In this document: positions 45,518 through 59,334 of the stretch, piece after piece
How the letters are laid out: each line of letters starts with the position of its first letter
How positions within the stretch are numbered: position 1 is the stretch's first letter
Assembly (NCBI RefSeq): GCF_003597395.2
Contig: NC_133773.1
Span: 126,619,517 to 126,683,516, forward strand
Length of the DNA stretch: 64,000 nt
From: Chelonoidis abingdonii
Taxonomy: Eukaryota; Chordata; Testudines; Testudinidae
Reading direction: 5' to 3'
Made by a program: the position numbers and the translations under genes
Notes under the pieces: generated by a model
Told to the model about the DNA's origin: nothing
Database searches by the model: none
Seen by the model: only the letters and a program-made list of their open reading frames with translations

Positions 45518-47440
45518 TAACCTTAATTTTGGTTCAAAAATTCAACTTGACCGTGCCCTGTTAAGATGAAATGACCACACCTGAAAATTGCAGGATCAGT
45601 TCTGGCATGCATACCTATATTGCTTTTCTTTGACATATTTACTACTCCTATCATCATCATCATAAAATAATAATAATAAATGGGCATATATTACAAAAAA
45701 TAAAAAACAGTTGGCACAAATAAAATGCACTCTGTATCTGTCCCCTCCCACTGAAAAGATAAGTACTTCTGCCAAATAAGAATCTAGAGTGCACAAAGAC
45801 ACTTAGCACTGTGTCCTAAAAGTCATCAGAAGTTACAATGAAATAAGTTTAGCTTCATATCAATGTATGTGCATTATCTGTGTAAGGTGATGCTGGTTTT
45901 GTTAACGTTGTTGCTGTCTATTGCGTGAGTAGAGCCCTTCGTTTTCAGTTTTTATTTTCCCCAGGAATTTATCAGTGTTCATTACCACAACAATAAAAAC
46001 AGGCAAAAAAAATCAGTGCAAAAAACTATTAATAATGTTGCTGGGTAGATATCAGGGTTTCTTTTGGTGAACAGAAAGACAGGAGAAAAGTACTAAGTAG
46101 ATTCATGCTTTGAATTCCGTTCAACAGTGTGGTTTGCTGCAAAACTAAAAACAGAACTCAAAGTACAATGCCATCTCCGAGTCTAAGAAAACAATATATC
46201 TCATTTAAAAGTTTTCATCTGAACAAACAATTTGCTGTTGTAGACTTAAAACTATTAGCCTATAAATATTTACATTTAAATAACTGGGGCACACCATTTG
46301 CAGCCACATCCACTCAACTTGATCCATTTCTCCTGTTTGTTATTTTTAAACTTTTGAATACTTACTTGTGTTCTGAAACATTCTGATACAGATTTTCATT
46401 TTCTTCCCATTTTATGGTCTCAGCAGATAACGGCTGCAAGATCTAACATCTTGAAATGTGTACGTGATGGACGTGAGATTCATCAGATGTTCAAATGTGC
46501 ACTTGCTTCAGAGCTTCCGTGTGTGTCTGTTTGTTTATTGTGTGTATCTTCTAGACTAATACCTAGCCTCACCTCAACAGCTTTGCATATACACACAGAC
46601 TCATGTATTATCATATCATGCAATGTATTGTATTTTCCTAACAAAACAAGTTTTTTTAATGTATTTGAATGATACAAAAGTAGGGTGAAAAGTGGAAAAA
46701 CTGAATACTTTTTGTAAAACCTGGGAATTTTTCAATAAAAATTGGTTTAAACTGAAAAGGAAGGGGCTTACACAGGAGCTACAGCCTGTGGCGGTTTTGG
46801 TTGTCAGGAGGGAAAAAGACATTGATAAGACTCAGTGGCTAAGTTAAGTAAGTGGCAACAGTAGGAGCTGTGCCTAGCTGGGGAAGAAGCCAGCTCTGAG
46901 CTGTAAAAGTGAAAGTTGCAGTGTTCCCATTTTGGTACCTAAGCTATGGCAGCTGAGTGGGCTTTTCTTCCGCAGCAGACTACACCACATCTAAGTCCAT
47001 TTAACTGTGGCTGTTGATACCAATGCAGACTGGAGCAGCCCAGGCTAAGTAAATCCCCACAGGTCCAGGGACCTGGAATATATCCAATTTTATATGAGAC
47101 AATGTGTTAACAGAAACACCTCTTACTTGCTAAGGACTCTGGTAGCAGTCTGGACTTGAAAGTATTTGCCAATTCCAAGGATTAGTGCAAAGATGTGGCA
47201 GAAACAGCCATGTTCATCCCAAATATTCAAGACACTGTGTCCTAGAAAAATCAGTTTTAGTTAAATTAACCTATGTAAAATTCTACAATTATAGGTGTCA
47301 GAATTGACAGAGAGAAACATTTTGTTTGCAAGGTAACTTTGAAGAAAGCTGCAATGGGAAGGTTAACAGAGACCAAGAAATGATAAACACACCCAAGAAA
47401 GGCATGTGCAACGCTAAGACATCAGTATCATGTCATCATA
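45518..47440. other. Intergenic, no gene seen
   Basis: AT-rich with a short (taa)n run near 45665-45680. ORFs are short and without domains. Confidence 0.4.
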
Positions 47441-47560
47441 ATAGTACATTCTGCATTGTCTTCTATGCTTTTAATAATGCACCCAATCATCCTATTTGCT
47501 TTTTTTTTTTTTTTTTTTTTAATTGCTATTGCACATACAGCAGACATTTATATGATTGTG
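47441..47560 (-). mobile_element. Possible CR1 fragment with a T21 run
   Basis: The phrase aatcatcctatttgctt followed by a run of 21 T (47500-47520) and gctattgcacat resembles a turtle CR1 read in reverse, with the T-run expanded at ttttttgactgc. Confidence 0.35.
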
Positions 47561-50500
47561 ATAAATCAGGCCATGGGTAGACACAGAGCATTCACAGCTT
47601 CCCCTGGCTTCAGTGGCAGTGGTTGGTGCTCAGCACTTCTGGAAATCAGGCTACTAGTCTTTTCTCTTAGAAGATCCTCCAAGCTGTAAGCAAATAGCAG
47701 ATGGGCACTCCAATATGGTAAGAAAGTTGGAGAAAAATTGCCTCCTTGAGTTTGGGTTGGGAATGAAGCAAACCCATTTTTTGGCTCACTCAAGTCTGTG
47801 TTGATGCTATAATTGCTCTCTAAAGTTCTTGCTAGGATGAACAGCTATAGTCAACAATTTACATCTCCTGCTTTGGTGTGCCTAGTGTTTAAGAAACTTG
47901 TTGATCTCTGTACACCAGAACTAAAAATCACCGGTTCTGAAGGGTAACAGCCTCCTACATAGTCCCCCTACCTGTCTAAGCAACTGTGCTATATTCATAC
48001 AGTTTTAAATGGCTATTTCCCTTGCACTGGGATTTTGCCCACCTTTGAAATGTTAAATAAATTTAGAAGAACAAAGGAATATAGGTTTGAAGAATCAACG
48101 AGCTATCCCCACTGATGCACACACTGCCCTCACCACTGTAAAACACCTCATGTGCATTCTAGCTAAAGATGTATGAAGAATTATTGTGTGTAAACCATAT
48201 CTCCTAATGACCTGGCTGTAATTTATGAGCCCTCTTATTTAGCACCAGGAGCTCTCTCCTAAGTAGTAGAACTGTGTCTTCTCCTAGAGACCTAGGCCTG
48301 GTCAGATCAATGGAGAGGTGTGCTAATGGTTGGATGCAAAGCAGGCATCTGAAATGCTTGAAAGAAACAAAATTGTAATCACCCTTTAACCTGCCAAATT
48401 GAAGATCCTCTTCTCTATCCTGTCAAATTAAGGAGATTTGCTAAACTGGATGACTTAAACCCTCACCTAAGGCTAGTTTTAAAATTCAGTTGTCTCCAGT
48501 CCTGAGAAACAAATTCATACAAACTGAATGTTTAACATTTTGATCATAGAATCTATTTAAAATAAACCATAGTGAACCAGCCACATCTCCGTGCCATTTC
48601 TCTACAGGATGTGTGTCCATAATTTACATCTTTCTTGGGGTTTGCAATTAATCTTTCACTTCAGATACATTATTAGCAGATCCATGAGACAGGGTGGCAG
48701 TTATTCTCCAGAGGCTGTCCTATGGGGCTTCCTGTCCCTTCTAGTTCTCCTACCTCAGGCAGGGCCTGAACCAAATCCTATTGATTTCAGTGGCATCTTT
48801 CCATTTACTTCGATGAGTTTAGATCAGGCCCAGTCTTTTATATCCCTAATAAATCGAGACTCATCTGGCCTGACCATTAGGATCAGTAGCTTAGCACAGA
48901 GTCTTAAGGCCATGTTGACATTTTCCGGGAATGTAAATGACACTCCCCTGTTTATTTCATGTCTTCAAAGCAAAAGGAAGGTTGGAATTCTGCCACATAG
49001 TGCACATTAGGCAGCTCTGTTGCTGGAGGAGGTATGTGCTACATCTGTCTGTTTCTTTGTGCAGTTAAGAGTTCTTTCACGAACACGTGAACCAACTCTG
49101 CATTGGATGGATTAAGAGAAATGCAAATTCCTCTATAAACATGTGCAACGTAGTTAGAGCAAACTTTTGAAACCTACTGACACAAATTCGACTCCAAAGC
49201 TACCAGTCTTGCTTGACTCCTTGTACTGTTCATGAAATCAATACATGGCCTATGGGCTTCTGTTTACCAATGGCTCTTAAAGCATTTTATTAGTTTGCTC
49301 ATACCGAATGCATGCACTTGTACTGGAAAAGAAAAATAAAAACACATTTAGAAAAAAGGCAGCTGCTCTGTACAGATTTTCATTCGTAATATATCTGATT
49401 TTAAATGGTCCCATCCACAACTTTGAGGTAAGGTAAATTCTGAATAAGAAAATAAAAAATACCCTAGAATTCAACTCAGTGTATTTGGCCTAGGGATTTA
49501 GTGTTGGATATAAGGTCTTTCATCTTTATGTTGCTGCCCATTTTACTCAGTGTGTACAGATGAAGATGTTACTATGCTGGTATTTTCAGTACCCTCTTTG
49601 AAATGGGTTTTGTAGCATCAAATGCAGTTCTGAGTTAAAAAAAAAAAAGCTGTTCACATCACACATCACTACCCACACAGTTGGCACTAACTGGCTGCTT
49701 TTCTTAAGATTAGATGGAGGAAAGACTCTAAAAATTAGATCTGGACACACCATAGATCTGGACAAACCTTCCTTTATATAAATGGAAATTGGCAACCTCT
49801 CCACTAGCCTCCAAGAACCACCACACAGGAATCCCCCCCCAACCTTCTTTCCCTCTCACTTTTCAAAATTGTAATTTAATCCCTTGATCAGAGAAAAAAA
49901 CATTAAAGGATTTAAAAGGAAGTTACCCATATCATCAGGAAGCCTTTATGTTGACCTCAAGAAAAGTCACTACCCCACCACTCCCTAAGTTAACCAATAT
50001 TGTAGGGAAAAAAAAAAAAAAAACTTGATTTCTAAGTAAATCTGAGCAAGATGGAGACTGTAGTGTGCTGGGGTTCATATGTGATTTGCTTCATGTTTCT
50101 GCCAAAAATATCGATAAAATATTTAGTGAGTAAGGTGCCCTCTTATCTCCATAGCATATACATTAATTTGCTGATGCAAGCAAATAAGAACAGTTCAGCA
50201 GAGGAACTGCATTTGGTTTGACTCTAATAGAATCAGACTAATGAATTCAGAGACAGAGACTCCTTTACCAAAGTTATTCTTCCCATATAAATAGATATTC
50301 TTGAGTCTATGTTGGATTCATACGGCAAAATGAAAGTCAATGCAACACCAAAGTCACATAGCAGATCCTTTAGTATTCAAATCATCCAGCAACTGAGCCA
50401 TCCTAATATCATACAAGTGACAGTTTTCAATTTTACACAAGACATTTACCCACCTATCAGAATCCATTGGAATTAAACGGATTTACACCACCTCAGAAGC

Positions 50501-53500
50501 TGGTCCATTCAGCTTCAGAATAGTTCACCTATTTCAGCTCTCAGTGAGGTAGGCAGACCTTGTAGGAAGGTAAGGAAAGTCCAGGCTTGAATTTCTTGAA
50601 AACAATTTAAAAAAAAGTTTTCCCTAATCGATTATGGATTACTCAATTTGAAGATTAGACAACTGTGGAACCTCTGTTTTATGTTTAAATATCTGTATTG
50701 CCATAGTATACAGATGTTCCAGTCATATCAAGGCCCCAGTGGCCTCGGCATTGCGCATGTATGCACACACGCGATCCCAGCACTGAAGAGTTAAGAAACA
50801 AGTCCTATACAGAAGCACTGGTGTAAAGTTACCTTGAAATGCTGTTAGAATGTGCAAGAATGCCATTTCTTACCTTTATGTCCAAAGGGAGATTCCTAAG
50901 TTCCCCAAAACAGCAGCCCTCATTCCTGCTTTGGCAGTTAGCAGTAATACAGCAGACCTCCATAGTCTGGCAGAAGTCAGGTGAAATCTTGCCATAGTCA
51001 TGTTCACGCAGGTAGGCATTCAACTTTGTACCTTTATTCTTGGTGTAGTCATTATATTTGGCTTGTTAATAGATATTGCTGTTGCAAAAAAAGTAATGTA
51101 AACCTAAAAAGGTGCGTGGAGGGAGGGAAGCTATGCTATCACCCACAGCATGTTTCTTGGTTTCATCTTAATTCTCTCTTCTTTTGATCTCATTCTGGTG
51201 ACCAAAATCCTTTAAAATGAGGGGTACTAACCGTGGCAGCGGATTGTGTAATGAGACTGAACGAGAGTGGTTTTTATCTCTAAGGTGCCAGTTTGAATTC
51301 AACCCATGTCTGAGCAACATAATGTAGTTGCGATATTTGGCAGCTCCTGGGAACAGAGCTGGTGTTTTCAGTCCTGTGCCTAGTAGACAGCTATTCACAT
51401 CACATCACTCACCCTTCTATTTGGCACAGTCAACCTTGGGTGATAGGCTCAGGGAGAAGCCAGTGATTAAAAAGAGCTGACAATGCCATACAACCACCTT
51501 TTCTGCCCTCCTCTTCCCCTTTTCACCCATTTTTTCAGCCCCAGTGACCATGCATATTCTTATTTCCCTCAAATGCCCACATCCCCTCCCTGCCTAACTC
51601 CCATGCTCATCGCTATGCTCCTTCCTGATGCACAGGTGAGAAGGAGCAGATAGATTTTAACCCTCCCTTTGGACAGTGCCATTCTGTTGAACCTGCTTCA
51701 ATCTTGCAGCCCCCTCTGGGAAAGCACAGGAGGTTCATCAGTGGGAAAAGCTTCTGCCCACATAGGCCTCTTAACTCTGGAGCAGAGATAGGGTGGTACA
51801 AGGCTCACCCTGGCTCCACCATAATAAGGATTGGGAGAGACTTACAGATGGTGCCTCAGGAGTAGCTCTGCTTCTGAGGCAATTTCTCCCTCAGGCAAGT
51901 CTTCTCCTATCCACCAGAACAAAGTTGGGCCAAGACAACCACTGAGGAGAATGAAGGTCTTTCATAGAGACATGGATGACTCGCCAATCCTTATGCCATC
52001 TTGAGCCTCACCTCTGGCTCCCCACACAGTGGTATGCTGGTGGAAGCAAGGCAAAAGTAGCATTGGAAGCCTTGACTTGGCTTTCTGTTGTACCCAACAG
52101 GTATAGCATAGGCAGTCCAGTTGCTGTAGGACTATACCTTGTCAGGTATTCTAGGCTCCTGCAGCAGCCAACACAGGCTCATTCCTTCCCTGGTATTTCA
52201 CCCCAATGGACACTTTTGCTCCTCAAGGAGGCCCCTATGTGTATCCTTCCAGAACCTGGCTTGCACAAGGCCTCACAGCTGAGAACAGATATGCTGGTAG
52301 TCTGACTATGTCACTGTGTTAGGGTTTTGTACTGCCACAAATCACAGTAGGATAAGTGCAAGTGTCATTTTTAGGGTGGAAGCAGACCTTTCTTCTTTGA
52401 AAAGGCATGCAATATTTGCTAAAAATGGTCAGACTTCACATAATCTCTTCTGGATATTTGTCCAGAGCAAGATTCCTTGATCAAGAACATTTTGTACACA
52501 GCTCTTGGAGAATTCATTTTTGTGAGTTGTAATACCCTACAAGAGATTCACAGAGCAAAAGTCAGGCTCTGATGTTGCTGGGGCTTGATCTGTTGCTTTG
52601 AAAATTAGGGGCAAAAAGACAAATTGTTACCAGAAGCTGCCTAGGAGCCAGTGGAAGGATTTGAGCATGGGGCTGATACGCTCATGTCCTAGACCATGGA
52701 GAATAGGAAACTACACCCTATACAACCTGGAATTTGTTAACGGACTTCACAGCATCAGAGAATAAAAGCAAATTACAGAAAATTGGAGATATATGAAGAG
52801 TACATGTTCAATATAGAAAACAAATCCAAACAAAATACTAAAGTTCCTCTATTTTTCACTTTAAATGCAAATCCTACTATTGAACTGGAATATACCTCTA
52901 TGTTTCAGATCAGAACCTAGTTAACAGGGAGTAGGTCTGAATGAGTACTTATTGGGCAGTCTGGAGTAAAAGTAACAGCTATCTGGGTTCTTGTATTAAC
53001 CTCTGAAAATGTTAGTTTCTGATCTCCCCCAAAGTCAGCCTGCCACCACCTCTCTTCCTTACTAGTAAACAGCCAAGATTAAAATAATTGGAGATGAGTA
53101 AGGCACAATTGTCTCATGTTTTTGGATAAGATCATAATACACATTGCCTATTGTCCAGAAGCCCTCTTACCTGAGCCTATGAATAGCAAAGAGTTTAGTT
53201 TTGCATTTAATTTTGGTGACTGAAGTTAACAGTCCTTGTTTCATCTGAGAGGGCGGTTCCATAGACTTGGCTGGCCTTCCATGAAGGTTCAATCTCCCAT
53301 ACTTGTGACTATCCCTTCTCTTGGTTGGGTTTCATTGCACTAGTGCACTGGAGGTGCTGAGAGAAGGCAGAGGCAGAGAGAGTAGTCGTCTCATATAGAT
53401 AGGATCCCATTCCATTAAGCATGTTGACAGTCAAGAGACTGAACTGGGCTGTGTTCATTACACAGCCAGTATATAGCAGTGAAGCTGGCCTGTGGAGGAA

Positions 53501-54028
53501 AGTAGCCACACAGGGGTGGCCTGAATCAGCTGTTTGTCAAGGAATGAAACTTCATTCCTTAACAGAGAATTGTTGTAGTAAAGCCCTAATGTTAGAAATG
53601 GATAGATTACCACAGCCACAGCTCACACCTGGTCAGATGGAAATGGACATATCCTGCCCCCATAGTACATAGATGGGTACTGCAGTATGGAAGCTAAGAA
53701 GGACCCCAAGGCTGTGGGCCAATTTAACAACAAGAGGGCAGCTGCCTCAATAATTTGAGCTGTTATGAAGGAGACAGACACTCTCTTAGTACTTATCTCC
53801 TCAGTGTTAGCCAGGTACAGCTTTAGGCTGCTCTCCCCATCCAGGAGAGGAGGGGACACAGGCTAAAGTGTCACATAAGTGAGACTCAGAGCTGAATGCT
53901 AGCCACATATGGTGGCACTTCCAGTCCAGACCACCACACGCTCTCCCAAGTGCCTGAAGAAAGCAGACAATCCCTTAGAAGATGGTCAATTATGTTATCA
54001 ATTCAATTTGAAAGAGATTAAAAGAAAG
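47561..54028. other. Gene-poor intergenic sequence
   Basis: I see no exon, RNA gene or intact transposon over about 6.5 kb. A degenerate ttgatttcagtggcatc ... gatcaggccc repeat lies near 48775-48835. A16 lies near 50010. Confidence 0.4.
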
Positions 54029-57000
54029 TAACTTTATTGTATAAAATCTATGACTACTAAAAGAGATTCTTCATTGCTCATTCCATAAAGAGAACACCTG
54101 AGATTAAGGAGTGGGGAGGAAAGGAGAAAATGCAACTGGAAGATACAGAAATACATCAGTCTGTCAGAAATAAGGAACAGGAAACATGCACACTTAAGTT
54201 TTATTAGCAGTGACAATTTAGTGCAATACATTTACTCACGTAGCAGCTGTTCAGGTCCACCACATACTATTTAAGAATAAGAGTACAAGTAACCCTCTGG
54301 TGTAGTGCATGTGCACATGGGCACCATGCTGATGCACATGCTCTGTTAATTGCTAGAGTACATACACATGCCTAATTTGCACTGAGAAGTAGCAAAATTG
54401 GAGAAAATAGTTTTAACAAGATTTCCGTTTTAAGGTGACCAGAGTAACAAAATCAAATAAAGATTTGAGAAGAACAGTTGTGTTTTTGCAGTACTGTGCC
54501 CCTTAATTTTGTAAGTTTAGGCAAGAGGGTGTGCTTTTGTAGTTACAAATTCAATTCCCTCATGCCTGCCTCTTGTCCTTTCCTTTCTTATCCTCCTCAT
54601 TCCCTTCTGCTTGAGGGTTTGTATTTAAAAATTTACATTACAAGGTACACATTTCATTATGTGCTTAACAGGTAACATCAGCACAGAGTTGTTTAGTTAC
54701 CCTATTAGGCTTCCAAGTCTTAAAATCTTTTGTACTGCACACTCAAGTATTAGACTAAGAGAAACGTTGACCAAAAAAAGTAAGAAATTGAAACCTTTGG
54801 GATTTAGGAATAGGCAATCAATTTGTCCCCCCTCCCCCCGCACTAAATTATAATACAAGTTGACTAAAATAAATGGAGTACTTCTGATTGGACAAATTAA
54901 TAGTTTTATTTCCATCTGTTAATGAGTTATTTGCCTACCCAGTAGAGTCCAAAGTAGATCTGACATATAGATATGAACACAATTAAATACAGGAAAATCT
55001 GAACTATACACAATGACAAGTGAAAAACATACATTTATATAATCAAAAAAATCTTTATATTATCGATCAGTCCTTGCAAATGTCATAAGCTATACTGAGC
55101 CACTGCCTTTACTGGAAATTAAAATATATCTATTTCAAGTTTTTAAAAATTATAATGCAACTTTAACATATGCCATTTTGATATTGAAAGTTTAAAATTT
55201 GTTTTCAAGTACACAAAATGTGGCACTTAATAAGGACCACAAAAATTAAAAACTTTTGTTGTTGAATATTCTACAGTTTGCGGTATCTGAAGTCCAAGTA
55301 TGTTTATATACTGATATGCAAGCTATAAAGGGCTATTCACATGGTAGAAACTGTGCAAACAAACAAAAACCACAAACACACAGTTCAGACTAAGGCTAGT
55401 ACTCAAATTAAAGATGTAGGGACATGCTACTCGACCACAACCCCAGACGTAATGCTTTACATTTGTACGTTCTTATTGCCTTCCCGATACACAGTAATTT
55501 AAGTGTGATGGCTCAGATATATGAGCCATTTACCTTAATTTAGAAATTACTGGGAGGGTTTTAATAGTCAAGTGTATGTGGCCCTAAATTACTAGACAGT
55601 GTCACAGTGGGCTGCTTTTTCTGCATGTGACAGATGCTTCTGAATAATTTTGAGAATAAAGTTCTTGCTCAGTTTGTCTTCCAAGACATGTAAAGAAAAA
55701 AAAAGAAAAAACTTTTCTGTAAACAAAAAGATACAGAAATTAATTGCACTGTCATGAAAATATTTTAGGAAAGTCTTCGTTCAGCACTAGGTTTAAATAA
55801 TTCAGTGCAAGTGAGAGCAACTACTGGCGATTATACCTTTTAATATGTAGAGAGTATTGCCAGGGTGCATAAGTTGCAGTACAGCAGGCTTTTCCATGTA
55901 ATACAATCTCTGATTATGCGAGGATGAGAGTAGCACAAGGATTACATTTCTCCAGGGTAAGTCATCATATTGCTACATAGAGGCCATATTCTGCACAACA
56001 TTGTTTATTGTTGGATAGACACTTCTTCAAAGTTTAAATGGCTAATCAGAGCAGCTTCTTTAATTTAAAACAATCAATTCTCCCACTGGTGGAATAGTAA
56101 GATATTACTACTTATTATGTGTTAATTACATACCTCTTGAAATTCTGTTTTCGGAAGTCTAGGGGGGTGGGGGGAGATGGTAAAAAAATCTGAAAAATTT
56201 ATTCTAAAACAGCCTTCAGAGTAGCTGGCAGTTTATTTTTGTTCATGTTTCACAGACTAGCCTTCAGTTATAATACTGTATTGTATCATGGAACAAAACA
56301 TTGGCCCAAGTGTGAGGTATGTACAGAGATCATAGAAAACTGATGTTAACATCTTGCCCACACATAGAAGTATTACAGTTAAATGCATCAATTCACCCAG
56401 GAACCACATCTCCTTGTAATTTTGTGCTGAAATAAAAATTCTATTGAATAGCACTCAGCAGTCAGTCCTGAAAATAAATGGTAAACTGGCTAATGGTGCA
56501 GATTCAGATGCAGCTTTTTGAAAAAACATGCACCTGACCAAATGTTTATTTTAAAAGAGCTATACAAGCTTTATTGCACATTTTAATCCTCAAGACAATG
56601 AGTGACCAATTAGACTGCACTTGTTCAGCATTCCTACCCCAACATCAATACCAAGCCAGTGACTGAAGCCTAAATTAAATATATTTAAGATTAAACAGAC
56701 CAGTGTACTGTTAGCATTGTATATGTTTAAACCTGTTAGTATAGAAGCAGAATACACAAAGTGAATGTACTGAACTTTAAACATTACACTAGGTATGCTT
56801 TAGAGAGGACCAAGATTTGTCTAGTCTGGTATTCAGTTGATGAAAAACTTTTATAAAAACAGCATGCTCAGAGAAAAGGCATTAATTTACTGCTCAGCTG
56901 TGATTATAGGGAAACACTGAACAGTATTAAAGCAAGAAATCTCACCACAGATTAGGAAACACTTCAATACTGGGATTCAAATCAAGTAATTCTTGGGCAG

Positions 57001-57701
57001 TTACAATATACCAGAAACAAAATACTTTCACATTATGGAAGTTGTAATTTGGCCATCTACTCTACACCTCAGAGCCCGTAAGTATAGGTCTGCAAGAATA
57101 CCAGTTAAAGAAAGATTATTGGCTGGCTAACAGCATATTAGTTCAATGCATTACCCTGGTATACAATTTAATATTGCATTAAGTTTTTGCCTGTCACAGA
57201 ACTCATTCTATTTGGACAAACTGCACTGCAGGTAAAACTACATGCAGAATGCTCTCCCATAATTTGTTGCCTCCCACCCTCATCATGATAAGATTCAAAT
57301 GAAAGCATTTATACATACTGTAGGCAATGTAACTTATTTATCGGGGGGGGGGGGTAAGGGGCAGGAGTAATCAAAAGCATTTGAGAAAAAAAGAAATCCA
57401 GAACTCATGTTCAAGAACTTCAAAAGAAGTAGAAGGAAACAGAACATCAGCTGCTTCATTGGTGACACATACCAACCTGTGTTTGCAGACCTTCAAGAAC
57501 TTTTAACATGAACAAGCTACTTTTGACAGTATGACTGGACCATAAGAAAGCTGTTTAGATATGCACAAGTTAATTCTCCAAAAATCCATTTTACTACAAC
57601 TGGGTGGGCAACCTGTTGCTCCTTTAATCTTCAAGGCATCACAAATGCATGACATTTTCATCAAGATCCAGTTGAGGTTGTCCTGAGAAGAATTCAAGTG
57701 C
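54029..57701 (-). other. RNF4: RNF4 3' UTR and downstream flank, end not fixed
   Basis: The sequence downstream of the RNF4 stop codon is AT-rich and free of recognisable transposons, as expected for a long 3' UTR. Minus-strand AATAAA signals occur at 56570-56575 (followed by a GT-rich stretch), 56545-56550, 56232-56237 and 54033-54038. I favour an end near 56550, giving about 1.15 kb, but a longer UTR to about 54.0 kb is possible. Confidence 0.35.
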
Positions 57702-57851
57702 TTATATATAAATTGGATGGTACTGTTTGTGATTGAGTTTTTTCCTACAAGTTGGGCAAGAGTTAGCATTTCTAAGGGAGTCACGGAGGCACTGACTACA
57801 GAAGACATGGCCGCATTTGGTTGACACGATAAGTCGTCCACTTTGTATAAT
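57702..57851 (-). CDS. RNF4: RNF4 last coding exon: RING finger C-terminal part
   Basis: RNF4 is a nuclear SUMO-targeted ubiquitin E3 ligase; it binds poly-SUMO chains and ubiquitinates the modified proteins. This exon encodes 49 residues and the stop (TAA at 57702-57704). It starts after an acceptor ttctctttcag at the phase-0 junction with the upstream exon. It supplies RING ligands 3-8: KCGHVFC, then QC, then CPTC, in the C3HC4 pattern. The end is YHPIYI, the conserved RNF4 tail needed for RING dimerisation and activation of the E2-ubiquitin conjugate. All zinc ligands are intact. Compared with mammalian RNF4 as I know it, the residue before the third Cys is Lys, not Glu. The intron to the next exon upstream is 607 bp. 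Presence of introns rules out a retrocopy. Confidence 0.95.
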   Translation of the reverse strand: MIQSGRLIVSTKCGHVFCSQCLRDSLRNANSCPTCRKKLNHKQYHPIYI

Positions 57852-58458
57852 CTGAAAGAGAAGAAACTATAAAGCTGAAGTCTATGAGAAAGGCTTTGCA
57901 CAAGAGCAATATTGATTACATAACTGTTTAAGAGCAAATCTTTGCAATCCATAATAGTCGGTGACTTTAGCACTGTTTATTCAAGACTTACGGAAATATG
58001 TATTGTCATCAGCTGGCTCTCAGGAGCAAGTTACCCTTAACAAATATACTGTCACATATTTTTTTATGACATATGGCTCAACACATCAATTACCATTTAA
58101 ATACTTGCAAAATTTAGCAATTCAGAATCTTAGTCACTAGGAGCAGTCAGAGAGGTACTCTGGTTTGGTAGCATGTTTGTCACAACTTGAGAATGGAAGA
58201 GTCTTCTAATGCAGGTAGTAAAGGAATATCATAATTAATTTATTCTTCTATTAAGGAAACTGAATATCCTACAAAAGATCCTGGAGAAGATGCTATCACC
58301 CTTATGCACTGACATAAAAACTAAGATTTTCTCTAATGTGTACAATAGTTTGACTCTCCAAATACAACTAGGTAACAAGTGTAGTGATTCTGTACCTCAC
58401 ATTTTAATTCTTCCTTCAGTGGAACAAAAAATATTGTAGACAAGGTGTAAGTTCTTAC

Positions 58459-58507
58459 CTCCGAGTATCCATCCATGCAAATTGGACAACTAACGGTACC
58501 TGAAGGC
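58459..58507 (-). CDS. RNF4: RNF4 exon with the first RING zinc ligands
   Basis: A 49-nt exon. The acceptor is ggggttttttag and the donor gag|gtaaga. It encodes PSGTVSCPICMDGYSE, with CPIC giving the first two zinc ligands of the RING. The first base completes an Arg codon from the upstream exon (phase 2), and the last codon ends in phase 0, matching the junctions of the neighbouring exons on both sides. Joined with the last exon it gives the full C3HC4 RING. Neighbouring intronic sequence has no competing ORF with a domain. Confidence 0.95.
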
Positions 58508-59334
58508 CTAAAAAACCCCCAAAACAATATGTTAGTTCCATTATGCACTGGAAGCTTCAGACAATATCTGGTTGTTTTGTATCCTCGTGTTTGCCTCAGG
58601 CAAGAACCTATTCTCTTCCTCAGACTCAAGAAACTAGGCTTTTGGCCAACTTCTATTATGCTGAATCAAACGCTCACCTGGGGCACGCTCATGTTAGACA
58701 CTATTTGTTACACTAACGAGATTAGGGTCTCTTACACCTCACAGGAGAAGGCCCTTATTTTCCATTCACCCTTTTCATGTTTACCATTTCTTCCCCCTCA
58801 TCCCCACTATAATTGTCATAATAACAAAGAAGTAACTTTTGAAAACAGTGGTAACTTACAGCACTGTACAGGTTACATGTAGCACATAAAATGGCAAGGC
58901 AGTCTCCAGAAGCTTTTTGGAACAGAGTTCACAATTCTAAGAACTAGCTGTTCCTTGCAGAAGTACACTGTAACAGGTTAACCGAACTACTCCAAGTTCT
59001 TTCATTTTAGAACAGCATGCAAACGTTTCAACTTCAAATCCCTCTCCTGGCTGAGGCTCACCACATCATCTTGTATACCAAGCAACAAAAACCACAAACT
59101 ATTACATAAGAAATAAGCAAAGAGAAGGGGGATAGAGAGAGGGTGGGTGCTCATGAACTTACTGAGTATGAACTGAGTGATCATGGAGAGCACAATGAAG
59201 CCCGCTTGAAAATTTTATTTATTGTTATTTCAAGCTCTGTTGAGTTTCCCTTTAAACATTCTCCACTGCAGATATTTTCACTAGTGGCTGGATTGCTGAA
59301 GTTGATGGCAGTGATAACATGCTAGAACACATGC
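58508..59334 (-). other. RNF4 intron, left part, unclassified
   Basis: Intronic sequence without a recognised repeat. The plus-strand ORF at 58475-58882 overlaps the RNF4 exon in antisense and is not a gene. Confidence 0.5.

Noticed and set aside
22472..54028. Search for exons of FAM193A or other genes known near RNF4 in mammals
   Set aside because: No splice-flanked coding segment or CpG-rich promoter resembling a neighbour was recognised, so synteny could not be extended.
58475..58882. 135-residue plus-strand ORF
   Set aside because: It is antisense to a real RNF4 exon and its intron; no domain.
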